A DNA stretch of 64,000 nucleotides from Bacteroidota bacterium (GTDB lineage Bacteria > Bacteroidota > Bacteroidia > Flavobacteriales > Flavobacteriaceae). Below, in pieces: positions 54,780 to 63,875 of the stretch (position 1 is the first letter of the stretch; every line of letters begins with the position of its first letter). Position numbers and translations under genes: made by a program. The notes under the pieces were generated by a model. The model searched no databases and had not been told where the DNA came from. It saw only the letters and a list, made by a program, of their open reading frames with translations. Where the stretch lies: assembly GCA_024279425.1 (NCBI GenBank), contig JAJRRO010000101.1, positions 54,699 through 118,698 of the forward strand. The letters run 5' to 3'.

Positions 54780-55685
54780 ATGCTTAGTAGAAAAAACAAA
54801 CTCATACTATTAAAGTTTTTGAGTCTGTTTTCCATTGTTCGAGGATATAACATACTCATGATAACCTTGGCCCAGTACTTGGCCTCGATCTACATTCTTG
54901 CACCTAGCTTGCCTTTGCGAAAAATTGTCTTTGATTTTAACCTATTTGTCATTGTGACTTCATCTGCCTTAGCAATTGCAGGTGGATATATCATCAATAA
55001 TTTTTATGATTCGGAAAAAGACCTGATCAACAAACCCAGAAAAAGTATGTTGGATAGGTTAGTGAGTCAACGGACAAAACTTTCTACTTATTTTGTATTG
55101 AATTTTCTGGCTGCTTTTTTGGCAAGTTATGTATCCTTTAGAGCCGTACTTTTCTTTTCGGCGTACATTTTTGGTATATGGTTTTATTCCCACAAATTGA
55201 AGAAAGTGCCCTTTTTAGGAAATTTTGTTTCGGCTACATTGGCCATAGCCCCCTTCTTTGTGGTGTTTGTCTATTACAAGAATTTTGCAACGGTCATTTT
55301 TGTACATGCCATGTTTCTCTTTGTATTGATCTTGGCTCGTGAAATGATCAAGGATTTGGAAAATATTGCTGGTGATATGACCCAAAATTATAAGACAATA
55401 CCCATTTTATATGGGGTGCGATTTTCAAAGGCCTGTATAAGTATTTTGATTGTTTTTACCCTTATACCTTCGGTGTTGCTTATTAATTATTTTGATATTG
55501 GTTATATGTATCTCTATTTTATAGGGAGCATTGGGTTATTGGTGTTGTTCATCATTCAATTGTGGAAATCAAAATCCAAAATCCACTATGTATGGTTGCA
55601 TAATATTTTAAAATTGATAATCATCGTAGGTGTTTTTAGTATCTTATTAATCAATATAGATCTTGTTTTAAACCGCATTTTATAG
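54780..55685 (+). CDS. UbiA-family prenyltransferase (GGGP geranylgeranyltransferase-like)
   Basis: This 301-residue membrane protein has about eight to nine helices. The first Asp-rich motif appears as 'INNFYDSEKDLINKPRKSML' and the second as 'LILAREMIKDLENIAGDMTQ' ('KDLENIAGD'), as in UbiA enzymes. Bacteroidota members of this group are annotated as geranylgeranylglycerol-phosphate geranylgeranyltransferase. It uses an isoprenoid diphosphate, matching its place 10 bp after the mevalonate kinase gene. The acceptor cannot be told from the sequence. Confidence 0.85.
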   Translation: MLSRKNKLILLKFLSLFSIVRGYNILMITLAQYLASIYILAPSLPLRKIVFDFNLFVIVTSSALAIAGGYIINNFYDSEKDLINKPRKSMLDRLVSQRTKLSTYFVLNFLAAFLASYVSFRAVLFFSAYIFGIWFYSHKLKKVPFLGNFVSATLAIAPFFVVFVYYKNFATVIFVHAMFLFVLILAREMIKDLENIAGDMTQNYKTIPILYGVRFSKACISILIVFTLIPSVLLINYFDIGYMYLYFIGSIGLLVLFIIQLWKSKSKIHYVWLHNILKLIIIVGVFSILLINIDLVLNRIL

Positions 55686-55768
55686 TGGATAATTTAGTTA
55701 AAGTTACCCAGTTAAGCCCAAATTGGGAATGACAACCCACAATGACGTTCGAAGACTGATATTTCTTT

Positions 55769-55793
55769 GTCATTCCTGTGAGGGCAGGAATCC
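55769..55793. repeat. Palindromic extragenic repeat (TCATTCC...GGAATCC type)
   Basis: ATTCCTG and CAGGAAT form a 7-bp perfect stem (55772-55791) within GTCATTCC...GGAATCC, the same frame as the unit at 13690-13714. It lies 33 bp before the pseudouridine synthase start. Confidence 0.5.
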
Positions 55794-55825
55794 ATTTCAT
55801 TACATTTGCAAAAATTCAACGAACC

Positions 55826-56668
55826 ATGGGAAGGTCAGATTCAAACAAGGGTAAAAAGGCATCAGGAAGAGAAGGAGGCGCTTTTCGAAAGAAGGGTTAT
55901 ACCAAAGGCAATGCTTCCTTAAAAAGGAAAACCGAACCCAAACAACAATCTAACCCGGATTTAATCCGATTGAACAAATATGTGGCTAATTCTGGAGTGT
56001 GCTCCCGAAGGGATGCAGATATTTATATATCTGCGGGTAATATTACCGTAAATGGCAAGGCTATTACCGAAATGGGGCACAAGGTGAAAAAAACCGATGT
56101 GGTCAAGTTCGATGGTCGCTTGTTAAGCCCAGAAAAGAAGGAATATGTGCTCTTGAACAAGCCCAAGGATTTTTCAACCACCGTAAGGGATGAACGTGGT
56201 AGGCGTAATGTAAACGGACTTATTTCAAATGCTTCAAAGTCAAAGCTATTGCCCATTGATAAAATGGACAAAACTGCGACTGGCCTATTGCTGTTTACCA
56301 ATGATGGTGAGATGACCAGACGATTGAAAAGCCCTAAAAATGGACTTCGAAAAATATACCATATCGTTCTGAATAAGGAATTGCGAAGTGCTGATTTAAA
56401 AAAAATCCAGGAAGGGGTTGTTTTGGATGAAAAGCCTGTGCGTGTACAGGATATTAGTTTTATCGATAACGCCCCAAAGCGGGAAGTGGGGATTGAAATT
56501 TATAGTTCTAAAAACCGCGTGGTAGAACGCCTTTTTGAGCATCTGGAATATGAGGTGGTCAAAATAGATCGTGTCATCTATGCCGGACTTACCAAAAAAG
56601 ATTTGCCTCGTGGACATTGGCGTTTCCTAACGGATCAAGAGGTGATTAATTTGGGGATGATCAAGTAG
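55826..56668 (+). CDS. rRNA pseudouridine synthase (RluB/RsuA type)
   Basis: ATG 55826 ('MGRSDSNKGKKASGR') is chosen over the frame opening at 55778, which overlaps the palindromic repeat. The ~280-residue protein has a basic disordered N-terminal ~50 residues, an S4 RNA-binding domain ('IRLNKYVANSGVCSRRDADI') and a catalytic domain with 'LLPIDKMDKTATGLLLFTND', where the Asp of 'KMDKTATG' is the catalytic residue (usually RLD in relatives). It isomerises uridine in large-subunit rRNA. The start lies about 140 bp after the prenyltransferase stop. Confidence 0.9.
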   Translation: MGRSDSNKGKKASGREGGAFRKKGYTKGNASLKRKTEPKQQSNPDLIRLNKYVANSGVCSRRDADIYISAGNITVNGKAITEMGHKVKKTDVVKFDGRLLSPEKKEYVLLNKPKDFSTTVRDERGRRNVNGLISNASKSKLLPIDKMDKTATGLLLFTNDGEMTRRLKSPKNGLRKIYHIVLNKELRSADLKKIQEGVVLDEKPVRVQDISFIDNAPKREVGIEIYSSKNRVVERLFEHLEYEVVKIDRVIYAGLTKKDLPRGHWRFLTDQEVINLGMIK

Positions 56669-56841
56669 TTTATTGAAATTGAGCTGATCAAATCTTCTAC
56701 CTATTAATTTGCATTTTAGCAAAATATGCGGGTCTTCTTTTATTTGATTAAATTTATAAATCAATCACATCCAGTGATTTATGGTTTGTGCTGATTATTT
56801 TAATTTTCAAAAAATAAATCTAACACTAAAAAAAGTATGTT

Positions 56842-57435
56842 ATGGGGAGAATGAAGAAGTTGAGTACAGCTGTTTTTTTAATCACCACCCTGTTGTTTTT
56901 GATGGTTGGTTGTAAAGAGGAGCCAAAGAAAGAAAATGCCGCAAAGAAAGAAGTTGCTTCAGAGCAAACCATGCAGAATGTTATGGCAGCTGATTTTACC
57001 TTAAGTACTTTAGAGGGGGAGACCATTAGCCTTTCGGATTACAAAGGAAAAACAGTAGTGTTACATATAGCGACTACATGGTGCCCTTTTTGCAATGCCG
57101 AAGCCCCATACTTGGAAGCCTTAAGTAAGGATTACAAAAGCAAGGGTGTTGAGGTCTTACTGATTGATGTTAAGGAGTCCAAGGAACTGGTTCAAGAAAA
57201 ATTAAAAGACAAACACCAGTTATCGTTTCCAATACTTTTAGACGGAGATGGTGCTGTAGCGGCCAGTTATGCACCTGAAGGAGTACTCCCTGATTTGGCC
57301 CGTGATGAAGTCATGCTGGCTTCAAACTTAGTTATAGATAAGGAGGGCAAGATCCAGTTTATGTCTTTATTGGATTCCAAAAACTTTGATGCCCAATTGG
57401 TTCAGCTCAAAAAGCGATTGGATGAAATTCTTTAG
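56842..57435 (+). CDS. TlpA-like thioredoxin-fold lipoprotein
   Basis: This 197-residue protein (or 194 from ATG 56851) has a lipoprotein signal ('TTLLFLMVGCKEEPKKE') and an AhpC/TSA-TlpA thioredoxin fold: 'AADFTLSTLEGETISLSDYK', 'VVLHIATTWCPFCNAEAPYL' with a WCPFC active site, and a cis-Pro region near 'APEGVLPD'. It should reduce or exchange disulfides in the periplasm. Its 3' end overlaps the next gene, a free-standing DsbD alpha domain, by 14 bp, which suggests that the two act together. Confidence 0.88.
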   Translation: MGRMKKLSTAVFLITTLLFLMVGCKEEPKKENAAKKEVASEQTMQNVMAADFTLSTLEGETISLSDYKGKTVVLHIATTWCPFCNAEAPYLEALSKDYKSKGVEVLLIDVKESKELVQEKLKDKHQLSFPILLDGDGAVAASYAPEGVLPDLARDEVMLASNLVIDKEGKIQFMSLLDSKNFDAQLVQLKKRLDEIL

Positions 57436-57874
57436 CCTTTTTTTTCTTCTTTTTTTGGGAATAGGCGTACAACAAAAGCATTTTGTGCAATACAATACGG
57501 CTGATGTGAAGGTTGTTCGAAGCGGTAATGTAATCAAGGTCACCTTACCCTTTACCATTTCGGAAGGGTACCATATACAGGACGCTTCCAACACTTCGGA
57601 CAATGTGCTACCCACCAAAATCTCCTTTGAAGACGAGGCGAAATACCAGATTAGAGACTATATCTATTCCCAGGTTGACTATGACACTGTGGTCTTGGAT
57701 AAACTTTCCCATAAAGTAATGAGCAACGAGTTGAAAGTTACCGTAACGATTAATTTGAAAGAAGGTGTGTCTATGGGTCAAACCACACTAAAAGGCGAAT
57801 TGTTTTACCAAGCCTGTGACCATATGCGGTGTTTTTTTCCGAGAACCCTCGCGTTCAATGTGCCATTGAAATAA
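57422..57874 (+). CDS. Free-standing DsbD N-terminal (alpha) domain protein
   Basis: The start at ATG 57422 gives 'MKFFSLFFLLFLGIG', a signal peptide, and ~150 residues. 'VVRSGNVIKVTLPFTISEGY' and the end 'LKGELFYQACDHMRCFFPRT' match the DsbD alpha/DsbC-like domain, with the Cys pair in 'QACDHMRC'. In DsbD this domain passes electrons from the membrane part to periplasmic acceptors. Here the membrane and gamma domains are absent, which is a recurrent arrangement in Bacteroidota. It is coupled to the upstream TlpA-like gene. Confidence 0.8.
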   Translation: MKFFSLFFLLFLGIGVQQKHFVQYNTADVKVVRSGNVIKVTLPFTISEGYHIQDASNTSDNVLPTKISFEDEAKYQIRDYIYSQVDYDTVVLDKLSHKVMSNELKVTVTINLKEGVSMGQTTLKGELFYQACDHMRCFFPRTLAFNVPLK

Positions 57875-57918
57875 TGTAGAATGCAATGGGATGGTTTGGC
57901 GAGTTATCTATATCACAT

Positions 57919-59334
57919 CTAATAATCTTTTCCTTGGCTACTACCTTCTACAGAATCCAACCACTCCTCTAATTCCGATTTCATTTTTGCGGCGATTTTC
58001 GGTTGGGTGTCAAAGAGATTTAAGGTTTCCCCAGGGTCTTTAATTAAATCATATAGGGCAAAACTATTGAGCTCGTCCCTACTTATCAATTTGTGGCGAT
58101 GGTTGACCCACGAAGTTTGCGCTTTAAAAATAAACCCAATGGGTTGTTCCCTTCTTTCAACCGTTCCTTCCAATAGTCCTAAAAGACTTTGACCGTCCAG
58201 TGGTCTTTCTCCAGGATATGGAAGGTCAAGAACATCCAATAGGGTTGGCAGATAATCACTGGTTACTGCTGGGAAATTTAAACGTGCCCCCTTTTTGAAA
58301 TGGTTTTTCCAAACTACAAAAGCCGGTACCCGCACCCCGCCTTCCAAGAGGCTTCTTTTGCGTTCGCTGAAAGGCCCAGCACTTCCTGGTGTCTCATTTT
58401 CGGGACCGTTATCACTACAAAACCATAGCATCGTGTTTTGCTGTATGCCAAGTGCCTCCAATTTTGACCATAACCGACCTATCTGTTCATCCATCGCGGT
58501 TATGGTCCCATAATACAATTGCTTGTCTAGGTCCAGATGGCCATATCGTTCCTGATGTATCTTGTCCGAGACCACGGGTAGGTGCGGGGTATGTAACCAA
58601 ATCGTAGTAAAAAAAGGTTGATTTACCTTAACCGATTCCTCCACAAAAGGAAGTACGCGATCCATAATGATTTTGGAATTGTCTCCATTGAGATTAATAC
58701 TTTCCTTTACTTCCGCTTCTTTCCAATAGGCTGTTCCATAAGGTTTTGAAGGGGTTTCACCTTCTAGGGCCTTCCACCCGTACCGCATGCTTTCACCTTC
58801 TTCGAATACCGCCGGATATACCATGGGGTTATAGGTAGGAACCTTAGACTCTGTACAAAAAAAAGAATCATAGCCATGCATGGTAGGAATACTATAATGG
58901 GATAAATTTTTGGTTCTGCCTCCGCGATTAGCATCAATGATAGTTTTAGAGAGTGTTCCCAAATGCCATTTGCCAAAATGGGCTGTGGCATACCCTTGTT
59001 CCTTTAAAAGTTCTGGAAGGGTAATCTCCTGAGGAAGCATATGCCCCGCGTTCGCCGTGGGAATGTTCATCCGTAACGGATTACGTCCTGTAATGACACT
59101 TGCCCGTGTGGGAGAACAGACTGCCGAAGCAGCATAAAATCGGTCAAGGATAATCCCCTGGGATGCCAGATGATCTAAATGTGGCGTCTTTAGTTCGGGA
59201 TGCCCATTGAATCCGATATCCTCCCAACCCTGATCATCTGTCATAATCAAAATAATGTTGGGCTGCTGTGAAAATAAGGCCCAGGAGAAAAGCATTAAAG
59301 CCATAAGGAAGTGTCCTTTCATTAATGGTAGCAT
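57919..59334 (-). CDS. Secreted sulfatase (formylglycine type)
   Basis: This 471-residue protein has a signal peptide ('LMALMLFSWALFSQ'); the Met at codon 5 (59322) is an alternative start. The metal site 'IILIMTDDQGWEDIGFNGHP' is followed by the sulfatase signature 'AASAVCSPTRASVITGRNPL', where Cys73 becomes formylglycine. Further elements are 'ATAHFGKWHLGTLS', 'TTIWLHTPHLPV' and 'LWFCSDNGPENETPGSAGPF'. It is a family S1 arylsulfatase, likely acting on sulfated marine polysaccharide. No maturase is in the window. It is a single gene. Confidence 0.92.
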   Translation of the reverse strand: MLPLMKGHFLMALMLFSWALFSQQPNIILIMTDDQGWEDIGFNGHPELKTPHLDHLASQGIILDRFYAASAVCSPTRASVITGRNPLRMNIPTANAGHMLPQEITLPELLKEQGYATAHFGKWHLGTLSKTIIDANRGGRTKNLSHYSIPTMHGYDSFFCTESKVPTYNPMVYPAVFEEGESMRYGWKALEGETPSKPYGTAYWKEAEVKESINLNGDNSKIIMDRVLPFVEESVKVNQPFFTTIWLHTPHLPVVSDKIHQERYGHLDLDKQLYYGTITAMDEQIGRLWSKLEALGIQQNTMLWFCSDNGPENETPGSAGPFSERKRSLLEGGVRVPAFVVWKNHFKKGARLNFPAVTSDYLPTLLDVLDLPYPGERPLDGQSLLGLLEGTVERREQPIGFIFKAQTSWVNHRHKLISRDELNSFALYDLIKDPGETLNLFDTQPKIAAKMKSELEEWLDSVEGSSQGKDY

Positions 59335-59502
59335 GGGCGTCGTCTAATATACAAACAGATCCTTGATTTCTTAAAGATAGGAAATACATATTACTAAACT
59401 TGGTGGAATGGGATTCGTCGATCCTTTAGCTCTCGTTTTCGTTGAAATTGTTAGTATATTGGGCTATTGCTTATTTTTGGATATTAAGTTTGAACCTTTA
59501 CT

Positions 59503-62019
59503 TTGATAATTTTTTTTAGATTACTGTTATTTATAATATGTTTGGGGAGCTTTGACCTTGCGATATCGCAGACGAATATCCCACCAAATATAGTAGCAGA
59601 CGGAAATCAAATGTATTGCCCGCTAGGGCAAATCAATATTGTTACCAATTTTGATATTATTGACCCTGATGACACAGAAATAGAGGCCCTACATATCCAA
59701 ATTGCACAAGGGTACAGTAGGGGATCCGATGTATTGACACTCACGGGCACACATCCAAATATAGTGGATACTTGGAATGCTAATGAAGGAAAACTGAGTT
59801 TAAGGGGTATTGGCGGCGCAAACGTGAGTTATCCAGATTTGATTGCTGCGGTTTATGCCGTTGAATTTTCCAATTCTTCTACTGCCGTTTCAGGGATAAG
59901 AGAGTTTTCGTTTACCATTGGGGATGCCAACTATTTGCCCTCTACAGGCCATTATTATCAATTTATTCAAGATTTGGGCGTTAGTTGGTCAGAAGCTAAA
60001 ATTGCGGCCGAAACCTTGACCTATTTTGGGTTACAGGGCTATTTGGCTACCATAACTTCACCTGAAGAAGCACAATTGTCCGGGGAGCAGGCTCCGGGAA
60101 CGGGATGGATTGGAGGTGGCGATGCGGCTGTAGAGGGTGTTTGGAGATGGATGACAGGACCCGAAGCCGGTACTATATTTTGGAACGGGGATATGAATGG
60201 CTCTTCTCCAAACTATGCTAATTGGAATACCCAAGAACCTAATAATTTGGGCAATGAAGACTATGCGCATGTTACAGCACCTGGGGTTGGGATTAAAGGT
60301 TCTTGGAATGATTTGGCGGTTACGGGATCAATAGATGTTTCGAGTCCGTATCATCCCCAAGGCTATATTGTTGAATATGGTGGTACTCCGGGAGATCCTA
60401 TAGTTGATATTTCAGCTAGTACCCAAATCTCGGTTGCTACCGTAGAAAGTTCTTTAGATGCCGAGCGTTGCGGTCCAGGAACCCTGCTGTTGGAGGCTAT
60501 TCCCTCTGCAGGAACGATTTTTTGGTTTGATGTTCCGACCGGAAGTACGCCATTGGGCAATGGAAATACATTTACTACACTACCGATAGCAATTACCACT
60601 ACTTATTATGCCCTGGCCTCTACAAATGGTTGTCTGGAAGGAGATAGAATAGCTGTAATAGCCACCGTTCATACGGTGCCCACAGTGGCGGCCAATATTG
60701 TTTTCCAAAATTGTGATGAAGATGGAATTCCGGATGGTTTTACCGATTATAACTTAAACGAAATCAATGATGTTATTACTTTTGGAAACTCCTCAGGGAT
60801 GACATTTACGTACCATTTAAATATGGCGGATGCTCTAGTAACCACTAATGTTATTAACCCAATACCGTTTAATAATGCCACGGCCAATACTGTATATGTT
60901 CGTGTTGAAAGCCCTGAAGGTTGTTTTGACATTTCAACGGTTGATTTGCAAGTGTCCACTACTTCGTTTCCGAATGGTTTGGTCCACGAGTTGGCCTACT
61001 GTGATGACGATGACCTCAGTGATGGAACACGTGTTTTTGACCTCACACAAGCATCCCAGTTTTTTTTAAATGAATTTCCGGCAATTCAAGGTTTGACCGC
61101 CCATTACTATAGAAACCTTGTAGATGCTCAATTAGAGCAAAATGAAATTAGCAATCAGTCCAATTACACCAACGAAACACCATTTTCTGAGCTATTGTAT
61201 GTAAGGGTCGAAGATGAAAATAATGGAGCATGTTTTGGAATTGGCCCACACTTGAGTTTAGTGGTACATCCCCGACCAGAGTTTGAGGTTGATTCATCAG
61301 CAACCCTTTGTACAGACGGAGTGCCTATTACTTTAGGTATAAATGCCGCAAATGGAATTTACGCTTACGAATGGACAGATGAAAATGGATCGGTGGTGAG
61401 CAGTCAACCTATCGCTACCATTACATCTGGAGGTATTTATGGTGTTATTGCCACATCAAATGAAGGTTGTGAATCATTTCCTGTTTTGGTTACTGTTTTT
61501 GAATCTGCTGCAGCGGTTATTGGTAATGAGGATATAACAGTAATAGATTTCTCAAACAACAATAGTATAACAATCACTGATCAGAATAACGGCATCGGAA
61601 TAGGAGACTATGAATTTGCCTTGGACAACAGTTTAGGACCCTATCAAAATGAGCCTGTTTTTTATAATGTAGATGCAGGCATTCACACGGTATATGTAAG
61701 AGATAAGAATGGTTGTGGAATTACAGAAAAAATCATATCCGTTTTGGGTTATCCAAAATTCTTTACACCCAACAACGATGGATTTAATGATACTTGGAAC
61801 CTGATTGGATGGAACAATGATGACTCACAAAGCGCAGACATTTTTATTTATGATCGTTATGGTAAACTTTTAAAGAGCCTGCCGCCCGATTCTTCTGGCT
61901 GGGATGGTACATTTAATGGATCTGCATTATCATCCTCCGACTATTGGTTCGCAGTGAACCTTGTGAAAGAAGATGGAACCTCACAAGTATTTCGAGGTCA
62001 TTTTAGTTTAAAAAGATAG
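59503..62019 (+). CDS. T9SS-secreted protein with C-type-lectin-like and Ig-like domains
   Basis: This 838-residue protein uses a TTG start (no ATG precedes the signal peptide 'FFRLLLFIICLGSFDLAISQ'). A beta-rich N-terminal region is followed by a C-type lectin-like domain (about 145-290: 'ATITSPEEAQLSGEQ', 'WIGGGDAAVEGVWRWMTGPE', 'NWNTQEPNNLGNEDYAHV'). Ig-like domains come next ('ERCGPGTLLLEAIPSAGTIF'), and the C-terminus is a type B T9SS sorting domain ('KFFTPNNDGFNDTWNLIGWN', 'IFIYDRYGKLLKSLPP', 'DYWFAVNLVKEDG'). It is secreted and attached to the cell surface and probably has an adhesive role. A TAAGTTTG box sits at 59485, unusually close to the start. Confidence 0.9.
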   Translation: MIIFFRLLLFIICLGSFDLAISQTNIPPNIVADGNQMYCPLGQINIVTNFDIIDPDDTEIEALHIQIAQGYSRGSDVLTLTGTHPNIVDTWNANEGKLSLRGIGGANVSYPDLIAAVYAVEFSNSSTAVSGIREFSFTIGDANYLPSTGHYYQFIQDLGVSWSEAKIAAETLTYFGLQGYLATITSPEEAQLSGEQAPGTGWIGGGDAAVEGVWRWMTGPEAGTIFWNGDMNGSSPNYANWNTQEPNNLGNEDYAHVTAPGVGIKGSWNDLAVTGSIDVSSPYHPQGYIVEYGGTPGDPIVDISASTQISVATVESSLDAERCGPGTLLLEAIPSAGTIFWFDVPTGSTPLGNGNTFTTLPIAITTTYYALASTNGCLEGDRIAVIATVHTVPTVAANIVFQNCDEDGIPDGFTDYNLNEINDVITFGNSSGMTFTYHLNMADALVTTNVINPIPFNNATANTVYVRVESPEGCFDISTVDLQVSTTSFPNGLVHELAYCDDDDLSDGTRVFDLTQASQFFLNEFPAIQGLTAHYYRNLVDAQLEQNEISNQSNYTNETPFSELLYVRVEDENNGACFGIGPHLSLVVHPRPEFEVDSSATLCTDGVPITLGINAANGIYAYEWTDENGSVVSSQPIATITSGGIYGVIATSNEGCESFPVLVTVFESAAAVIGNEDITVIDFSNNNSITITDQNNGIGIGDYEFALDNSLGPYQNEPVFYNVDAGIHTVYVRDKNGCGITEKIISVLGYPKFFTPNNDGFNDTWNLIGWNNDDSQSADIFIYDRYGKLLKSLPPDSSGWDGTFNGSALSSSDYWFAVNLVKEDGTSQVFRGHFSLKR

Positions 62020-62077
62020 GGGAATAGTTTATTCACAATAGCTGAACGGCTTTTTTTTATAGGATGATGAATGGCAA

Positions 62078-62085
62078 TATTTTTG
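62078..62085 (+). promoter_or_regulatory. -7 box for the TetR pair
   Basis: TATTTTTG fits TAnnTTTG, 18 bp upstream of the first TetR start codon, following a T8 run. Confidence 0.45.
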
Positions 62086-62103
62086 TAATTTGATGGGGTT
62101 TCT

Positions 62104-62682
62104 ATGAGATATAAAGAATATAATGTCAACCGTGTTCTGGAGAAATGCATTCAGCTTTTCTGGGAAAATGGATTTAGGGGTTGTACCGTCAACGACATTG
62201 TTGAAGCTACAGGCGTCAATCGTTTTTCCCTTTATCATGAATTCGAGAACAAAGAAGGTATTTTGTACAATGCCCTAAGACTTTACAGATTGCGGTATTG
62301 TGAAGATAAATTTGCATTGCTAAAGGGTGAAGGCCCAATAGAAGAGACTTTGAAGCAATTCTATTTAAGCTTTTTGAATGATGGAAGTCCCCAGGGCTGT
62401 TTTTTTATCCATATTGGGACAGAATTGGCCGATGCAGATCCGGAAATCAAAAAGTTGGTCAAGAACTATTTGGATGAAATTGAAAACTTGTTCGCAGAGC
62501 GATTACTACAAGAAGAAAGGACCATGGATAATGCAAAGCTTTATGCGAGACATCTGTCGGGATTGTTCTGTACTTCCATGAGTTTTTGTTTGATTCAGAC
62601 CGAGGCCCAGAAGCAATACCACATTGCCAATGGAATAGATTTAATAGTTAACAAAAAATTGACCCATGCCTCAAGCACTTAA
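62104..62682 (+). CDS. TetR/AcrR-family regulator (first of a pair)
   Basis: This 192-residue protein has an N-terminal TetR HTH: 'VLEKCIQLFWENGFRGCTVN' and 'DIVEATGVNRFSLYHEFENK', then a helical ligand domain with 'PQGCFFIHIGTELADADPEI'. The recognition helix 'VNRFSLYHEF' is standard. It overlaps the second TetR gene by 17 bp, so they form one transcript and may make a heterodimer or regulate each other (inference). Confidence 0.9.
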   Translation: MRYKEYNVNRVLEKCIQLFWENGFRGCTVNDIVEATGVNRFSLYHEFENKEGILYNALRLYRLRYCEDKFALLKGEGPIEETLKQFYLSFLNDGSPQGCFFIHIGTELADADPEIKKLVKNYLDEIENLFAERLLQEERTMDNAKLYARHLSGLFCTSMSFCLIQTEAQKQYHIANGIDLIVNKKLTHASST

Positions 62683-63241
62683 TAATACGTATGAAGAATT
62701 GGTCCAGAAGGCCCAGGAATTATTCTGGACAAAAGGCTATAAAGGGGTTACTATTGGGGAATTGGCGGATTATCTCAATGTAAGTCAATCTACTATTTAC
62801 AATAAATACACCAAGGATATGCTCTTTATGGATTCTTTGGATTATTATACACGCACCTATTCCGACCCTTTTTTAAAACAATTGCGTGAATCCACAGAAG
62901 GCATGGAATCGCTACGTTATTTTTTTTACAAACTGATCGATGCACTTTTGGATAAAACTTTCCCCAAAAGCTGCTTGATGGTGAATACAGTTGTTGAAAT
63001 GCAAAATGAGAACAAGGAGATCAAAGTCTTGTACCAGCGCTATTTCGATACTTTGGTCAGCAGTTATAAGGTGGTGCTGGATAAGGCCATTGAGTTGGAA
63101 CAAATAAAATATCCCGAAAAGAAGGAAGCCTATGCCGAATTTTTATTGGGCGTGATTTTTAGTTTGTCCATCTTGTATAAGATCAACGACCGATCCCAGC
63201 TTCGCACGTTCATAGATGAACAACTTTCCTTTGTGGTTTAG
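62666..63241 (+). CDS. TetR/AcrR-family regulator (second of a pair)
   Basis: This 191-residue protein has the TetR HTH 'KAQELFWTKGYKGVTIGELA' and 'YLNVSQSTIYNKYTKDML', and a C-terminal helical domain with 'LDKTFPKSCLMVNTVVEMQN'. It is similar in layout to the preceding TetR protein but clearly divergent, so it is an old duplication or a recruited partner. Its start lies inside the end of the first gene. The SRPBCC gene follows after 92 bp and has its own possible promoter. Confidence 0.9.
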   Translation: MPQALNNTYEELVQKAQELFWTKGYKGVTIGELADYLNVSQSTIYNKYTKDMLFMDSLDYYTRTYSDPFLKQLRESTEGMESLRYFFYKLIDALLDKTFPKSCLMVNTVVEMQNENKEIKVLYQRYFDTLVSSYKVVLDKAIELEQIKYPEKKEAYAEFLLGVIFSLSILYKINDRSQLRTFIDEQLSFVV

Positions 63242-63291
63242 GCCAATTTTGGTTTCTGAACGCTATTTTTTATTCCATTTGGAACGCATAC

Positions 63292-63299
63292 TACTTTTG
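63292..63299 (+). promoter_or_regulatory. -7 box for the SRPBCC gene
   Basis: TACTTTTG fits TAnnTTTG, 34 bp upstream of the SRPBCC start codon. It could be the site controlled by the adjacent TetR proteins; no clear palindromic operator was seen. Confidence 0.4.
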
Positions 63300-63333
63300 A
63301 AGGACAAATCTTTAACATTAAAATTTAGAAATC

Positions 63334-63750
63334 ATGACAGAAGTAGTAGTAAGTAAACAGATTAACGCGGTGGCAGTAGATGTTTGGGACAAGTTGGTTT
63401 CATTTAGAGGTATTGAGGAGTTTTCACCTATAGAAAAATCGGTGACCCAAGGAGAGGGAGAGGGAGCCACAAGAACATGTTACCTACCAGATGGTGCTGC
63501 CATCCATGAGGTATTGGACAAGGTAGACAATACCAAAATGGAGATGCAATACCAAATAACGGAAGGCCCATTTCCTATTAGTGGATATTTAAGTACAGTA
63601 AAGGTAGAGGCAACTGGCAACAATAGCTGCAAGGTAACATGGGGGAGCGAGTTTGAAACCGAAGCCGAAATTGAAATGGTTAAGCTGTTTGAAGGATTTT
63701 ACAATGTGATTATCGATAGTCTGGAAACCTTGGTCAATAGTCAAAACTAG
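63334..63750 (+). CDS. SRPBCC (polyketide cyclase-like) small protein
   Basis: This 138-residue protein has the Bet v1/START-like fold of the Polyketide_cyc2 type: 'VSKQINAVAVDVWDKLVSFR', 'GEGEGATRTCYLPDGAAIHE', 'MEMQYQITEGPFPISGYLST' and a long C-terminal helix 'VKLFEGFYNVIIDSLETLV'. Such proteins bind hydrophobic ligands. No signal peptide, so it is cytosolic. The neighbouring TetR regulators suggest that its expression responds to a small molecule. It ends with a terminator at 63774. Confidence 0.88.
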   Translation: MTEVVVSKQINAVAVDVWDKLVSFRGIEEFSPIEKSVTQGEGEGATRTCYLPDGAAIHEVLDKVDNTKMEMQYQITEGPFPISGYLSTVKVEATGNNSCKVTWGSEFETEAEIEMVKLFEGFYNVIIDSLETLVNSQN

Positions 63751-63773
63751 ACCTCAAATTATAGCAAATGAAG

Positions 63774-63799
63774 AGCTTTCCAGAACCGGAGAGCTTTTT
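63774..63799 (+). terminator. Intrinsic terminator of the SRPBCC gene
   Basis: AGCTTTCC pairs with GGAGAGCT (one G-T pair) around AGAACC and is followed by TTTTA, 24 bp after the stop codon. Confidence 0.7.
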
Positions 63800-63875
63800 A
63801 GTGACAGTGTGATACTATGTTATTAAAAAGCAATAAAATTTAATAAATGTGATTATCGGTTTTAGAGGTCAGTAG

